Assembly: GCA_035551615.1 (NCBI GenBank)
Contig: DASZNC010000159.1
Location: 1 to 64,000, forward strand
From: JAKCDU01 sp035551615
GTDB taxonomy: Bacteria > Actinomycetota > Acidimicrobiia > Acidimicrobiales > Palsa-688
Reading direction: 5' to 3'
DNA length: 64,000 nt
Below the pieces are notes generated by a model. It was not told the DNA's origin. It did no database searches and saw nothing but the letters and a program-made list of their open reading frames with translations. Shown here one piece after another: positions 16,833 to 25,910 of this stretch (position 1 is its first letter; every line of letters starts with the position of its first letter). A program made the translations under genes and the position numbers.

Positions 16833-17330
16833 GTGTCCGACGAGGTTCCTGACAGCTACGCCCGAGCGGTAGGAGAACGGCTGCGCGGTCTACGCCGCCA
16901 GCGCGGCCTCTCGCTCCTCGCCGTTGAGGAGGCGTCCGAGCGCGAGTTCAAGGCGTCGGTCCTCGGCGCCTACGAACGCGGTGAACGGGTGATATCCGTG
17001 CTCCGCCTGCAACGGTTGGCCGAGTTCTACCGGGTGCCGGTCGATCAGATCCTGCCCCGGCACAACACCAACGGCTCGCACCCACCTGGGGCCGAGACGT
17101 TCGTGCCGAAGCGGCCGCTGTCGATCGACCTGCTCCGCCTCAACGCCACCGAGTCGATCGAAGGCCAGGTCATCCGGCGCTACATCCACGCCCTGCAGAA
17201 CCAGCGGGCCGGCTTCCACGGCAGCGTCCTCACCATCCGGTCCGAGGATCTGCAGGTGATCGGCCGGTTCCTGGAGCGGGACGAGGTCAGTATGGAGATG
17301 AGATTGGTCGAGCTCGGACTGCGCGGCTGA
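16833..17330 (+). CDS. BldD-like XRE-family regulator
   Basis: A 165-residue protein with an N-terminal XRE helix-turn-helix (about 12-70: LRGLRRQRGLSLLAVEEAS, GAYERGERVISVLRLQRLAE). Its C-terminal domain aligns by eye with Streptomyces BldD (IDLLRL, QNQRAGFHGSVLTIRSEDL). BldD is a developmental repressor that dimerises on c-di-GMP through RxD-x8-RxxD. Here that signature reads RAG-x8-RSED, so the first motif has lost its Asp and c-di-GMP binding is uncertain. The start is GTG 16833, with GGAGGAGG five bases upstream; TTG 16830 is also possible. The GGDEF gene at 284 could supply the ligand. Confidence 0.85.
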   Translation: MSDEVPDSYARAVGERLRGLRRQRGLSLLAVEEASEREFKASVLGAYERGERVISVLRLQRLAEFYRVPVDQILPRHNTNGSHPPGAETFVPKRPLSIDLLRLNATESIEGQVIRRYIHALQNQRAGFHGSVLTIRSEDLQVIGRFLERDEVSMEMRLVELGLRG

Positions 17331-17334
17331 GCGG

Positions 17335-18045
17335 TCAGCCGAATACCGACAGCCAGGCCTCTTTCGAGGACGGCTTGAACACGGAGTTGACCTCCTTGAC
17401 CGCCTCGAGGGTGCCGGCCGAGGCCACCGAATAGCGGTGACCCGGATAGATCACAGTGCTATCGGGCAGGGCGGCCAGACGCTGGAGGCTCTCGTACATG
17501 TCGGCGGCGTCGCTGCCCGGCAGATCGGTACGGCCGCAGCCCTGCAGGAAGAGCGTGTCACCGGCGACCAGCATCCCGTCCACGAGGAAGCACTGGCTAC
17601 CCGGAGTGTGGCCCGGCGTATGCAGCAGCTCGATCTCGATGTCGCCCACCCGGAGCCGGTCACCTCCATCGTGTTCCACGATCTCGGCGCCACCGACACC
17701 TGTGACCCGGCTGACCATGTGGGCCTCGTCCCGGTGGGCGTGGATGGGCACGGATCGGATCTCCATGAGCGCCGTCAGGCCTTCGATCGTGTGGCCCATC
17801 ATCGACCCGCCGACGTGATCGGGGTGATGATGGGTGACCAGGGCGCCGGCCACCTCCATTCCGTCGTCGGCGGCCCGGGCGAGGATCTCCTCCACCCCGT
17901 AGGCCGGGTCCACGACGACCGCCTGGCCGGTCCGGCGGTCGCCGATCAGATAACAGAAGTTGACCATCTGCACGGCCAGCGGATCGGCGCTCGCGAAGTC
18001 GCGGCCGGACAAGAGCTGGCGAAAATACAGGGCACTGTCGGTCAC
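17335..18045 (-). CDS. Metallo-beta-lactamase-fold hydrolase (glyoxalase II-like)
   Basis: A 236-residue cytoplasmic enzyme with the dinuclear metal motif THHHPDHVGG, the later HTPGHTPGS and GDTLF Asp, and a final GHRY. This arrangement is that of hydroxyacylglutathione-hydrolase-like proteins, which in actinobacteria probably act on mycothiol or other thioesters or are persulfide dioxygenase relatives. The substrate is unknown. The stop is four bases from the convergent BldD-like gene. Confidence 0.85.
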   Translation of the reverse strand: MTDSALYFRQLLSGRDFASADPLAVQMVNFCYLIGDRRTGQAVVVDPAYGVEEILARAADDGMEVAGALVTHHHPDHVGGSMMGHTIEGLTALMEIRSVPIHAHRDEAHMVSRVTGVGGAEIVEHDGGDRLRVGDIEIELLHTPGHTPGSQCFLVDGMLVAGDTLFLQGCGRTDLPGSDAADMYESLQRLAALPDSTVIYPGHRYSVASAGTLEAVKEVNSVFKPSSKEAWLSVFG

Positions 18046-18101
18046 ACTCGGGAGTCTACGATTCGGGGAATAGTTGCGCCCGCAATCAAGTTGGAGAGAA
18101 C

Positions 18102-19070
18102 ATGCCTGCCGTAACCGTTGAAGACCTCACCGCCCTTCCCCGCATCATCGTCACCTCTGAGGGCCCGGGCGCGCGGCCCCGCCGGCTGCGGACGCTGACG
18201 ACCGCGCCCTCCGGCTACGAGGGCGAGGGTTTCCCGGTCAAGCGGGCATTTGCCGGCGTACCGATGGATGCCCTCGACCCCTTCGTCCACATGGATCAGA
18301 TGGGTGAGGTCGATTACGGCCCGGGCGAGCCTAAAGGCACCGCCTGGCATCCCCACCGCGGGTTCGAGACGGTGACCTACATCGTGGACGGCACCTTCGA
18401 ACATCAGGACTCGACGGGTGGCGGCGGCGTCATCACGAACGGCGACACCCAGTGGATGACCGCCGGCAACGGCATCCTGCACATCGAGCGGCCACCGGAG
18501 GCGCTGGTCACCAGCGGCGGCCTCTTCCACGGGATACAGCTGTGGGTCAATCTGCCGGCCCGGGCCAAGATGGTCGACCCCCGGTACCAGGACATCGGCC
18601 GGGACCGGGTGACACTTCTGACCTCAGCCGACGCCGGCGCCCTGGTCCGGGTCATCGCCGGCGAGGTGGCTGGTCACGACGGACCGGGTGTGACCCACAC
18701 CCCGATCTCGATGGTGCATGCCACCGTCGCCCCCGGGGCCCGGCTCGAACTTCCCTGGGACCCGGCGGCCAACGCCCTCGTGTACGTACTCGCCGGGCGC
18801 GGATTCGTCGCCGCCGATCGCACCGCATTCGAGTCCGGTCAGTTGGCCGTGCTCGGCGCCGGCGACACGATCGTGGTCGAGGCCGCGCCGCGCCAGGATT
18901 CACGTACCGCCGATCTCGAGGTTCTCATCCTCGGCGGCCGGCCGCTCGGTGAACCGGTGGCCCACTATGGACCTTTCGTCATGAACACCAAAGCGGAACT
19001 GATGCAGGCCTTCGAGGATTTCCAGAAGGGTCGCATGGGAACCGTGCCCGCCCCCCACATCCAGGGTTAG
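18102..19070 (+). CDS. Pirin-family bicupin protein
   Basis: A 322-residue protein with the pirin N-terminal cupin (AWHPHRGFETVTYIVDGTFE, HQDSTGG, then GNGILHIE) and the pirin C-terminal domain (about 175-300). The metal-binding histidines HPHRGFE and the later HxE are present. Bacterial pirins can act as quercetinase-like dioxygenases or bind regulators; the role here is open. It is followed after nine bases by the MerR-TetR regulator and then the hopanoid operon in the same direction, so it may be cotranscribed with them. Confidence 0.88.
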   Translation: MPAVTVEDLTALPRIIVTSEGPGARPRRLRTLTTAPSGYEGEGFPVKRAFAGVPMDALDPFVHMDQMGEVDYGPGEPKGTAWHPHRGFETVTYIVDGTFEHQDSTGGGGVITNGDTQWMTAGNGILHIERPPEALVTSGGLFHGIQLWVNLPARAKMVDPRYQDIGRDRVTLLTSADAGALVRVIAGEVAGHDGPGVTHTPISMVHATVAPGARLELPWDPAANALVYVLAGRGFVAADRTAFESGQLAVLGAGDTIVVEAAPRQDSRTADLEVLILGGRPLGEPVAHYGPFVMNTKAELMQAFEDFQKGRMGTVPAPHIQG

Positions 19071-19079
19071 CCTCTGGGC

Positions 19080-19811
19080 ATGGCGGGTGGCGTGAAACCA
19101 ACACCGACACTTTCACTGTCGGACATCGTGGAACGGACCGGCGTCCCGGCCAGCACCATCCACCACTACCGCCGGAGCGAGCTCATCCCCCCTCCCGTCC
19201 GGCAGTCGGCCAACCGCTTCCTCTACGACGAACGCCACGTCGAGGCCATCCTCGCGCTCCGCGCCCAACCGGCCGCCGATCAGCAGGACTGCCGGGCCCG
19301 GATCGTGGCCGCCGCCATCGAGGCGTTCAAGACCCGTAGCTACGCGGAAGTGTCCATGAACGACATCGCCGAAGCTTCGGGCATGGCCAAGGGCAACGTC
19401 TACCGGTACTTCACCTCGAAGGAGACCCTGCTGACTGAGGCCATCCAGACGCTCCTCGACGAGACAACCGACAAGTTCCAATCCGTGCTGGACGACCTGG
19501 GCGGGATCGACGGGCTGACGGCGGAGCCCGAGAAATCGGCACTGCTGTTCGGATACGTCGTGGCCGACGTGCTGCCCATGCTCCTCGAGCTCGGCGCCCG
19601 GGCGGCCAAAGGCCACGAACCGAGCGCGGAACTGGCCAGGCGGGTACTGCGCACGCTGGCGGCCACGGCCGGCCGGCCCTTCATCGCCGATGATCTCGAC
19701 GGCGAGGGCGACGAGGCCATCCAGGCCGGGCTCCGTGTCATCGAGAACGCCTTTTCCACGGTGCTCACCTGGTCGGTCGGCACGGATTGGCCGCCTGACC
19801 ACGTTAAGTAA
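19080..19811 (+). CDS. Double-HTH regulator: MerR-type HTH fused to TetR-family protein
   Basis: The first 65 residues look like a MerR winged helix (SDIVERTGVPASTIHHYRRS, ELIPPP, NRFLYDERHVEAI). Residues about 75-125 are a complete TetR HTH (IVAAAIEAFKTRSYAEVSMN, DIAEASGMAKGNVYRYF). The remaining 115 residues form a TetR ligand/dimer domain. Two DNA-binding heads on one chain are unusual. It lies 28 bases before hpnC in the same direction and is the obvious candidate regulator of the hopanoid operon. The sequence GTGACC-ACGC-GGTCAC at the hpnC start (19840-19855) could be an operator half-site pair. No Cys or metal motif of classic MerR sensors is seen. Confidence 0.85.
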   Translation: MAGGVKPTPTLSLSDIVERTGVPASTIHHYRRSELIPPPVRQSANRFLYDERHVEAILALRAQPAADQQDCRARIVAAAIEAFKTRSYAEVSMNDIAEASGMAKGNVYRYFTSKETLLTEAIQTLLDETTDKFQSVLDDLGGIDGLTAEPEKSALLFGYVVADVLPMLLELGARAAKGHEPSAELARRVLRTLAATAGRPFIADDLDGEGDEAIQAGLRVIENAFSTVLTWSVGTDWPPDHVK

Positions 19812-19839
19812 CCGCGCCGGGGGGTACTCGTATTAAGTT

Positions 19840-20724
19840 GTGACCACGCGGTCACTGTCTTACACCTCAGCCCCCCCGAACCTTCCCACCGCCGAAGACA
19901 TCCTCGGTCGAGCGGCGCGCGAGAACTTCACGGTCGCGTCCCGGATGCTGCCGGCCCGGTCCCGGAAGCACCTTCTGGCGTTCTACGGGTTCGCCCGGCT
20001 GACCGACCAACTGGGCGACGATTACAGCGGCGACCGGTTGGTCGCCCTGGACTGGCTGGAGTCGGCCACGATCGCCGCCCTGGACGGGTCATCCGGCATT
20101 CATCCGATGGTGGCCGATGCCGCTTCATCGGTGCGGGACCTGCGGATGGACGGACAACCGCTGTTCGATCTGATCGCCGCCAACCGGATGGATCAGACGG
20201 TCCACAGCTACCCCACCTTCGACGCGCTCATCCACTACTGCTCGCTGTCGGCCAACCCGGTCGGCCGCCTGGTGCTGGGTGCCTTCGGCCACCACGAGGA
20301 TTCTCTCCTGCCACTCGCCGATGCGATCTGCACCGGTCTGCAGTTGGCCGAGCACTGGCAGGACGTCAGCGAGGACGCCCGGGCCGGGCGGATCTACCTG
20401 CCGGAGGAGGACCTGGCCCGCTTCGGCGTCGATCCAGCCGACCTGGCCGGCCCCGGCCCGGCCGATCAGGCGCTTCGGGCCCTGATGGCATTCGAGGTGC
20501 ATCGGGCCCGGTCCTGGCTCGACCGGGGCACTCCTCTGATCTCAGCCCTCTCCGGGCGGCCCCGCCTGGCCGTGGCCGGATTCGTCGCCGGAGGCCAGGC
20601 CGCCCTCGACGGCATCGCCCGACGTGACTTCGACCCCCTGCAGCCACCGACCCGTCCATCGGCGGCCCGCCTGGTCCGCCACCTGGCCTTGACGGCCCGG
20701 ACCCGGCCCGGGAGCCCGCGGTGA
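19840..20724 (+). CDS. hpnC: Squalene-synthase-like HpnC (hydroxysqualene synthase)
   Basis: In the HpnCDE route HpnD makes presqualene diphosphate and HpnC converts it to hydroxysqualene. The 294-residue protein has the trans-prenyltransferase fold, with Asp-rich region one reading FARLTDQLGDDYSGD (near residue 52) and region two LQLAEHWQDVSEDARAGRIYLPEEDL (split by position, about 166-190). The start is GTG 19840. It is the first gene of the hopanoid operon and overlaps hpnD by four bases (GTGA). Confidence 0.93.
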   Translation: MTTRSLSYTSAPPNLPTAEDILGRAARENFTVASRMLPARSRKHLLAFYGFARLTDQLGDDYSGDRLVALDWLESATIAALDGSSGIHPMVADAASSVRDLRMDGQPLFDLIAANRMDQTVHSYPTFDALIHYCSLSANPVGRLVLGAFGHHEDSLLPLADAICTGLQLAEHWQDVSEDARAGRIYLPEEDLARFGVDPADLAGPGPADQALRALMAFEVHRARSWLDRGTPLISALSGRPRLAVAGFVAGGQAALDGIARRDFDPLQPPTRPSAARLVRHLALTARTRPGSPR

Positions 20725-21578
20725 ACCTGGTCGAGGCCTACGCCGCCTGCGAGACGATCACCGCCACCGAGGCCCGGAACTTCTCCTACGGGATCAAGCT
20801 TCTCCCGAAGGAGAAGCGGCAGGCGATGTCGGCGCTCTACGCGTTGGCCCGACGTATCGATGACATCGGCGACGGCGAAGGTGACCGCGCCGGGAAGATG
20901 TCCGCCCTGGCCGAGACCCGCAAGCAGGTCGCCGACCTGCGGAGTGAACGTCCCGAGTGGGATCCCGGGGATCCGGTCATGACGGCCGTGGCCGACGTGA
21001 GCCGCCGTTACCCGCTGCCGGTCACCGCGCTGGAGGAGTTGATCACCGGCTGCGAGATGGATGTCGCCGGCGCCCGTTACGAGACCATCGACGACCTGGT
21101 CGGGTACTGCCGGCGGGTAGCCGGAACGGTCGGCCGCCTGAGCCTGTCCATATACGGCACCGATCAGCCGGAACGGGCCTCGGTGCTGGCCGATGACCTC
21201 GGTGTCGCCCTGCAGATCACGAACATTCTCCGGGACATCGTGGAGGACCAGCGCTCCCTCGGACGCGTCTACCTACCCGTCCAGGACCTGGCCCGCTTCG
21301 GTCTCGGCCCGGATCTGGAAGGCGACACCGAGGACATCATCGCCCTGGTGGCCTTCGAGACGGCCCGGGCCGAGGAGTGGTACGAGCGCGGCCTGCTCCT
21401 GCTGCCCATGCTCGATCGCCGATCACGGGCGTGTACTGCGGCCATGGCCGGGATCTATCACCGGCTGCTGACCACGATCCGTCGGGATCCGGGTGCTGTT
21501 CTGCGGGGCCGGCTGTCACTTCCGACCTGGCAGAAGCTGGGCGTGGCCGGTCGGGCGCTGACGACTGGGACGGCATGA
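20721..21578 (+). CDS. hpnD: Presqualene diphosphate synthase HpnD
   Basis: Joins two farnesyl diphosphates to presqualene diphosphate. The 285-residue protein shows the first Asp-rich motif as ARRIDDIGD, the second as DDLGVALQITNILRDIVED, and the RVYLPVQDL segment of squalene/phytoene synthases. GTG 20721 overlaps the hpnC stop, and the stop overlaps hpnE (ATGA), so the three genes are translationally coupled. Confidence 0.93.
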   Translation: MNLVEAYAACETITATEARNFSYGIKLLPKEKRQAMSALYALARRIDDIGDGEGDRAGKMSALAETRKQVADLRSERPEWDPGDPVMTAVADVSRRYPLPVTALEELITGCEMDVAGARYETIDDLVGYCRRVAGTVGRLSLSIYGTDQPERASVLADDLGVALQITNILRDIVEDQRSLGRVYLPVQDLARFGLGPDLEGDTEDIIALVAFETARAEEWYERGLLLLPMLDRRSRACTAAMAGIYHRLLTTIRRDPGAVLRGRLSLPTWQKLGVAGRALTTGTA

Positions 21579-22957
21579 CCCGGCCGCTCATCGGACGGCG
21601 TGTCGTGGTGATCGGCGGTGGGCTGGCCGGGTTGACCGCCGCCCTCGACTGTGCCGATATGGGCGGCCAGGTGACGCTGCTCGAGCGCCGCAGCCGTTTG
21701 GGCGGCTTGACGTGGTCGTTCGAACACGACGGGCTGACCATGGACAACGGCCAGCACGTCTATCTGGCCTGTTGCCAGGCCTACCGCGGGTTCCTGGACC
21801 GGATCGGCGCGTCGGGCGATGTCGAACCGGCCCGCCCCCTGGACATCCCGGTTGTGGCCCCCGGTCCCGGCCGGCCGGTCGTCGGCCGGCTCCGGCGTCG
21901 CCGTCTGCCGGTGCCGCTGCACCTGGCCGGATCACTGATGTCGTACCGGCATCTAGGCCGGTCGGACCGGCTCGGCCTGGGCCGGGCGCTGGCCGGCCTG
22001 TACCGGCTCCGGCTCGACGATCCCCGGCTGGACGACATCACTTTCGGCCAGTGGCTGGCCGAACATGGTCAGTCTCCTGCCGCCGTCTCCGCCGTCTGGG
22101 ACCTGATCACCGTTCCGACCGTCAATCTGCCGGCCGCCGAGGCCTCCCTCGCCAGTGCCGCCAAGGTCTTCAAGACGGGCGTGCTGGGGGCCCCGGGTGC
22201 GGCCGACATGGGTTGGTCACGTGTCCCGTTGGGGCGGTTGCACGGCGAGCGGGCGGCCGTCGCCTTGAGCCGGTCGGGTGTCACGGTCAGGACCGGTGAG
22301 AAGGTCGAGACGGTCCGCCAGGACGCCGCCGGATGGACCGTCGGCACCCGGTCCGGATCGATCGACACCGATGCCGTGGTGATGGCGGTGGCCCATGAGG
22401 AGGCCACCGAACTGGTCCCGCCCGGATCGGTCGGCAACCAGAGCCGGTGGCCGGATCTGGGGTCGTCGGCGGTCGTGGACGTGCACCTGGTCTTCGACCG
22501 ACAGGTGACCTCATGGCCGGTGATGGCCGGTCACCGTAGCGACATCCAATGGGTGTTCGACCGCACCGATCCCTCCGGTCTGTCCGATCGCCAACCGGGC
22601 GCCCAGTATCTGGCGGTCTCACTGTCAGCAGCCGACCATCTGATCAGCGAGCGGCCCCAGGATCTGATCACCTCGACGGTCGGCGCCCTCGCCGCTCTGC
22701 TCCCCGAGGTGCCGTCGGCCCGGCTTATCTCGTCACTCGTCACCAAGGAGCGACGGGCCACCTTCCGGGCCGCGCCGGGAACGGCAGGCGCCCGCCCGGC
22801 CCCCGAAACGAACCTGCCCGGACTGGTGCTGGCCGGCGCATGGACCGACACCGGGTGGCCGGCGACCATGGAAGGCGCCGTGCTGAGTGGTCGAGCTGCC
22901 GCCCGGATCCTCTCCTCGAACATTCCCCTCAGACGCTCAACCCAGGAGGTGGCATGA
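21575..22957 (+). CDS. hpnE: Hydroxysqualene dehydroxylase HpnE (FAD-dependent)
   Basis: Reduces hydroxysqualene to squalene. The 460-residue flavoprotein of the amine-oxidase/phytoene-desaturase type has an N-terminal dinucleotide motif VVVIGGGLAGLTAALD, the following LLERRSRLGGLTWSF, DNGQHVYLACC typical of HpnE, and a C-terminal FAD motif LAGAWTDTGWPATMEGAVLS. ATG 21575 overlaps the hpnD stop. Reading from further upstream would run through hpnD and is rejected. Confidence 0.92.
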   Translation: MTRPLIGRRVVVIGGGLAGLTAALDCADMGGQVTLLERRSRLGGLTWSFEHDGLTMDNGQHVYLACCQAYRGFLDRIGASGDVEPARPLDIPVVAPGPGRPVVGRLRRRRLPVPLHLAGSLMSYRHLGRSDRLGLGRALAGLYRLRLDDPRLDDITFGQWLAEHGQSPAAVSAVWDLITVPTVNLPAAEASLASAAKVFKTGVLGAPGAADMGWSRVPLGRLHGERAAVALSRSGVTVRTGEKVETVRQDAAGWTVGTRSGSIDTDAVVMAVAHEEATELVPPGSVGNQSRWPDLGSSAVVDVHLVFDRQVTSWPVMAGHRSDIQWVFDRTDPSGLSDRQPGAQYLAVSLSAADHLISERPQDLITSTVGALAALLPEVPSARLISSLVTKERRATFRAAPGTAGARPAPETNLPGLVLAGAWTDTGWPATMEGAVLSGRAAARILSSNIPLRRSTQEVA

Positions 22958-23997
22958 CCCCGACCATCGGTGTCGCCGACGTTCTCGCCCGTTCCCGCCG
23001 GGCCATACATCCGGCCATCACGACGGCCATAGACCGGCTGGCCCCCGAGATCCGCCAGATCGCCACCTACCACATGGGCTGGACCGACGCCGACGGCAAG
23101 CCGGTCGACGCGCCGGGCGGGAAGGGTGTACGCCCGACGATGGCCATCCTGGGCGCCGAAGCGGCCTGGGCCGATCCGGACCTGGGCGTGCCCGGCGGGG
23201 TGGCCGTCGAACTGGTGCACAACTTCTCCCTGATCCACGACGACATCATCGACACCGACGTCGAGCGCCACCACCGCCCGACGGTGTGGTCGAAGTTCGG
23301 TGTCGGTCCCGCCATCGTCGCCGGTGACGCTCTCCAGGTCCTCGCCCACCAGGTCCTGCTAGAGGCCTCCCCCACCACCGGCGCGGCCGCCTCGGCGGCG
23401 CTGGCCGAGGCCACGGCATCGATGATCGCCGGTCAAGCCGACGACATCGCATTCGAGAAACGGCGCAACGTATCGGTGGAGCAGTGCACGGCCATGTCGG
23501 CGGCCAAGACCGGCGCCCTGCTCGGGTGTGCCTCCTCCATCGGAGCCATTCTGGCCGGCGCTCCGGATGCGACCGTAGGGGCTCTCCGCGACTACGGGTG
23601 CCACCTGGGTCTGGCCTTCCAGGCCATCGACGACCTGCTCGGGATATGGGGGGATCCGGACACCACCGGCAAGCCTTCGGGGAGCGACCTGCGGCAGCGG
23701 AAGAAGTCGATGCCGGTCGTGTCCGCACTGGCCGCAGGTGGCGCCGAGGCGGACGAACTGCGCACTCTGATCCTCGGTCCCGATGACCACGACCAGCCGC
23801 TCGATCCTCTGACCGCGGCCGAGGTGGACCGGGCCCGATTCCTGGTGGAGGCCTGCGGCGGCCGGGAATGGACGGCGGTCCGGGCCAAGTCCAACCTGGA
23901 CGCCGCTCTCGGCGCGCTGGAGCGGGTCCGGCTGTCCGCCATCCCCCACCGGGACCTGGCCGACCTGGCCGTGTATGTGGTGGAGCGGGAGTTTTGA
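22954..23997 (+). CDS. Polyprenyl (farnesyl/geranylgeranyl) diphosphate synthase
   Basis: Makes the allylic diphosphate used by HpnD, by head-to-tail addition of isopentenyl diphosphate. The 347-residue protein has the first Asp-rich motif HDDIIDTDVERHHRPT and the second AIDDLLGIWGD. The DDLLG form is usual in actinobacterial paralogues. Chain length probably ends at C15 given the operon, but this is inferred. ATG 22954 is preceded by AGGAGGTGG and overlaps the hpnE stop. Confidence 0.9.
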   Translation: MTPTIGVADVLARSRRAIHPAITTAIDRLAPEIRQIATYHMGWTDADGKPVDAPGGKGVRPTMAILGAEAAWADPDLGVPGGVAVELVHNFSLIHDDIIDTDVERHHRPTVWSKFGVGPAIVAGDALQVLAHQVLLEASPTTGAAASAALAEATASMIAGQADDIAFEKRRNVSVEQCTAMSAAKTGALLGCASSIGAILAGAPDATVGALRDYGCHLGLAFQAIDDLLGIWGDPDTTGKPSGSDLRQRKKSMPVVSALAAGGAEADELRTLILGPDDHDQPLDPLTAAEVDRARFLVEACGGREWTAVRAKSNLDAALGALERVRLSAIPHRDLADLAVYVVEREF

Positions 23998-25910
23998 CTG
24001 CGCTGCACGGGGCTCCGGCCAGCCTGACCGAAACGGCCCGAGGTGCGGCCAAGGCCGCCACCGAGCACCTGCTCGGCCTCCAGAATCCGGCCGGTTGGTG
24101 GAAGGGGGAGCTCGAGACCAACGTCACCATGGACGCCGAGGACCTGATGCTGCGCCACTTCCTCGGCATACTCGATGGCGCTCAGGCGTCGGCCGCCGCC
24201 CGGTGGATCCGGAACAACCAGCAGCCCGACGGTACCTGGGCAACCTTCTTCGGCGGCCCGGCCGATCTGTCCACGACGATCGAGGCCTATGTCGCTCTGA
24301 GACTGGCCGGCGACGCCGCCTCCGCCCCCCACATGCTGGCCGCCGCCGCCTGGATCCGGGATGCGGGCGGTGTAGTCCGGAGCCGGGTCTTCACCCGCAT
24401 CTGGCTGGCGATGGTCGGGGCGTGGGAGTGGGAACACCTTCCGGTCCTGCCACCCGAGATCATGTTCCTGCCTGCCCGGGTCCCCCTCAACGTGTACGAC
24501 TTCGCCTGTTGGGCCCGCCAGACCGTGGTCGCTCTCACCGTGGTGATGGCCGAGCGCCCGGTGCGCCCGCTCCCCTTCGCCATCGACGAGTTGACCCCAG
24601 CGGCGGGTCGCCCCGATCCGGTGCCGGTCGGCGGGTTCTTCGGCGCTCTCGACCGGCTGTTGCACCGGTACGAGCGCCTGCCGGCCTGGTTCGTGCCCCG
24701 CCGGGCGCTGCGGTCGGCGGCGCTCAACCGGGCCGAGAAGTGGATAATCGCACGCCAGGAGGCCGACGGCCTCTGGGGTGGCATTCAACCGCCGGTCGTG
24801 TACTCGATCATCGCCCTCCATCTACGGGGCTACGCCCTCGACCATCCGTTGATCCGGGCCGCCCTGGACGGGCTGGACCGGTTCACCATCGAGGACGGGC
24901 GGGGCCGCCGACTGGAGGCCTGCCAGTCCCCGGTCTGGGACACGGCCCTGGCGGTGGTGGCCCTCCGCGACGCCGGGGTGGAGCCCGACCATCCCGCCGT
25001 GCGGGAAGCAGTCGACTGGCTCGTCGCGGAGGAGATCACCGTCACCGGCGACTGGGCCGTCCGCCGGCCGCAACTGGCCCCGGGCGGCTGGGCGTTCGAG
25101 TTCGAGAACGACAACTACCCGGACATTGACGACACGGCCGAGGTGGTCCTGGCCCTGCGCCGGGCCGGGCACGGTCCCGGCGCCGACACTGCGGCGGCCA
25201 GGGCCTGCCGCCGCGGTGTCGACTGGACCCTCGGTATGCGCAGCCGCAACGGCGCGTGGGGCGCATTCGACGCCGATCAGGGCAGCCGACTGGTCGCCGC
25301 CCTGCCGTTCTGCGACTTCGGCGAGGTCACCGACCCGCCCTCAGCCGATGTCACTGCCCACGTCCTGGAGATGCTGGCCGGGGAACCGGACGTGGATCCG
25401 GAGGTGATCACCGGCGCCGTCGATTGGCTCTGGAGCGAACAGGAGGCCGACGGTTCCTGGTTCGGGCGCTGGGGGGTCAACTACGTGTACGGCACCGGCG
25501 CCGCCGTCCCGGCTCTCGTTGCGGCCGGAGTCGCCCCTGCGGACCCTCGGATAGCCAAGGCGGTGCGCTGGCTGGCCGATCACCAGAACGAGGACGGCGG
25601 ATGGGGTGAAGACCTCCGCTCGTACGTCGACGCCGACTGGCGGGGTCGGGGCCGGTCGACGGCGTCCCAGACGGCGTGGGCCCTTCTGGCCCTCATCGCC
25701 GCCGGGCAGGCCGGGGGCGTCGAAGCGGCCCGGGGCGTCGCCTGGCTGGTCGAGCGCCAGACCGCCGACGGCACCTGGGACGAGCCGGAGTTCACCGGCA
25801 CCGGGTTCCCGTGGGACTTCACCATCAACTATCACCTCTACCGATTGGTGTGGCCCTTGACTGCACTCGGCCGCTACCTGTCGGCCACCGCCGGAAGCGA
25901 GTCACCATGA
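23994..25910 (+). CDS. shc: Squalene-hopene cyclase
   Basis: Cyclises squalene to hopene/hopanol at the membrane. The 638-residue protein carries the catalytic DXDD motif as DIDD at residues 377-380 (NYPDIDDTAEVV). It also has several QW motifs such as QQPDGTWATFFGG, RQEADGLWGG, EQEADGSWFGRWG and QNEDGGWGED. The start is TTG 23994, overlapping the preceding stop (TTGA). This gives an N terminus (LTALHGAPASLTETAR) of normal length for actinobacterial enzymes. Confidence 0.95.
   Translation: MTALHGAPASLTETARGAAKAATEHLLGLQNPAGWWKGELETNVTMDAEDLMLRHFLGILDGAQASAAARWIRNNQQPDGTWATFFGGPADLSTTIEAYVALRLAGDAASAPHMLAAAAWIRDAGGVVRSRVFTRIWLAMVGAWEWEHLPVLPPEIMFLPARVPLNVYDFACWARQTVVALTVVMAERPVRPLPFAIDELTPAAGRPDPVPVGGFFGALDRLLHRYERLPAWFVPRRALRSAALNRAEKWIIARQEADGLWGGIQPPVVYSIIALHLRGYALDHPLIRAALDGLDRFTIEDGRGRRLEACQSPVWDTALAVVALRDAGVEPDHPAVREAVDWLVAEEITVTGDWAVRRPQLAPGGWAFEFENDNYPDIDDTAEVVLALRRAGHGPGADTAAARACRRGVDWTLGMRSRNGAWGAFDADQGSRLVAALPFCDFGEVTDPPSADVTAHVLEMLAGEPDVDPEVITGAVDWLWSEQEADGSWFGRWGVNYVYGTGAAVPALVAAGVAPADPRIAKAVRWLADHQNEDGGWGEDLRSYVDADWRGRGRSTASQTAWALLALIAAGQAGGVEAARGVAWLVERQTADGTWDEPEFTGTGFPWDFTINYHLYRLVWPLTALGRYLSATAGSESP

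Noticed and set aside
19840..19855. GTGACC-ACGC-GGTCAC as a defined operator of the MerR-TetR protein
   Set aside because: The half-sites are only six bases, the centre is not symmetric and the site lies inside the hpnC coding start. It is mentioned as a possibility but not called as a feature.
21377..21574. A longer N terminus for HpnE reaching into hpnD
   Set aside because: The dinucleotide-binding motif must be near the N terminus, and ATG 21575 with the ATGA overlap fits. The upstream translation is a shadow of hpnD.
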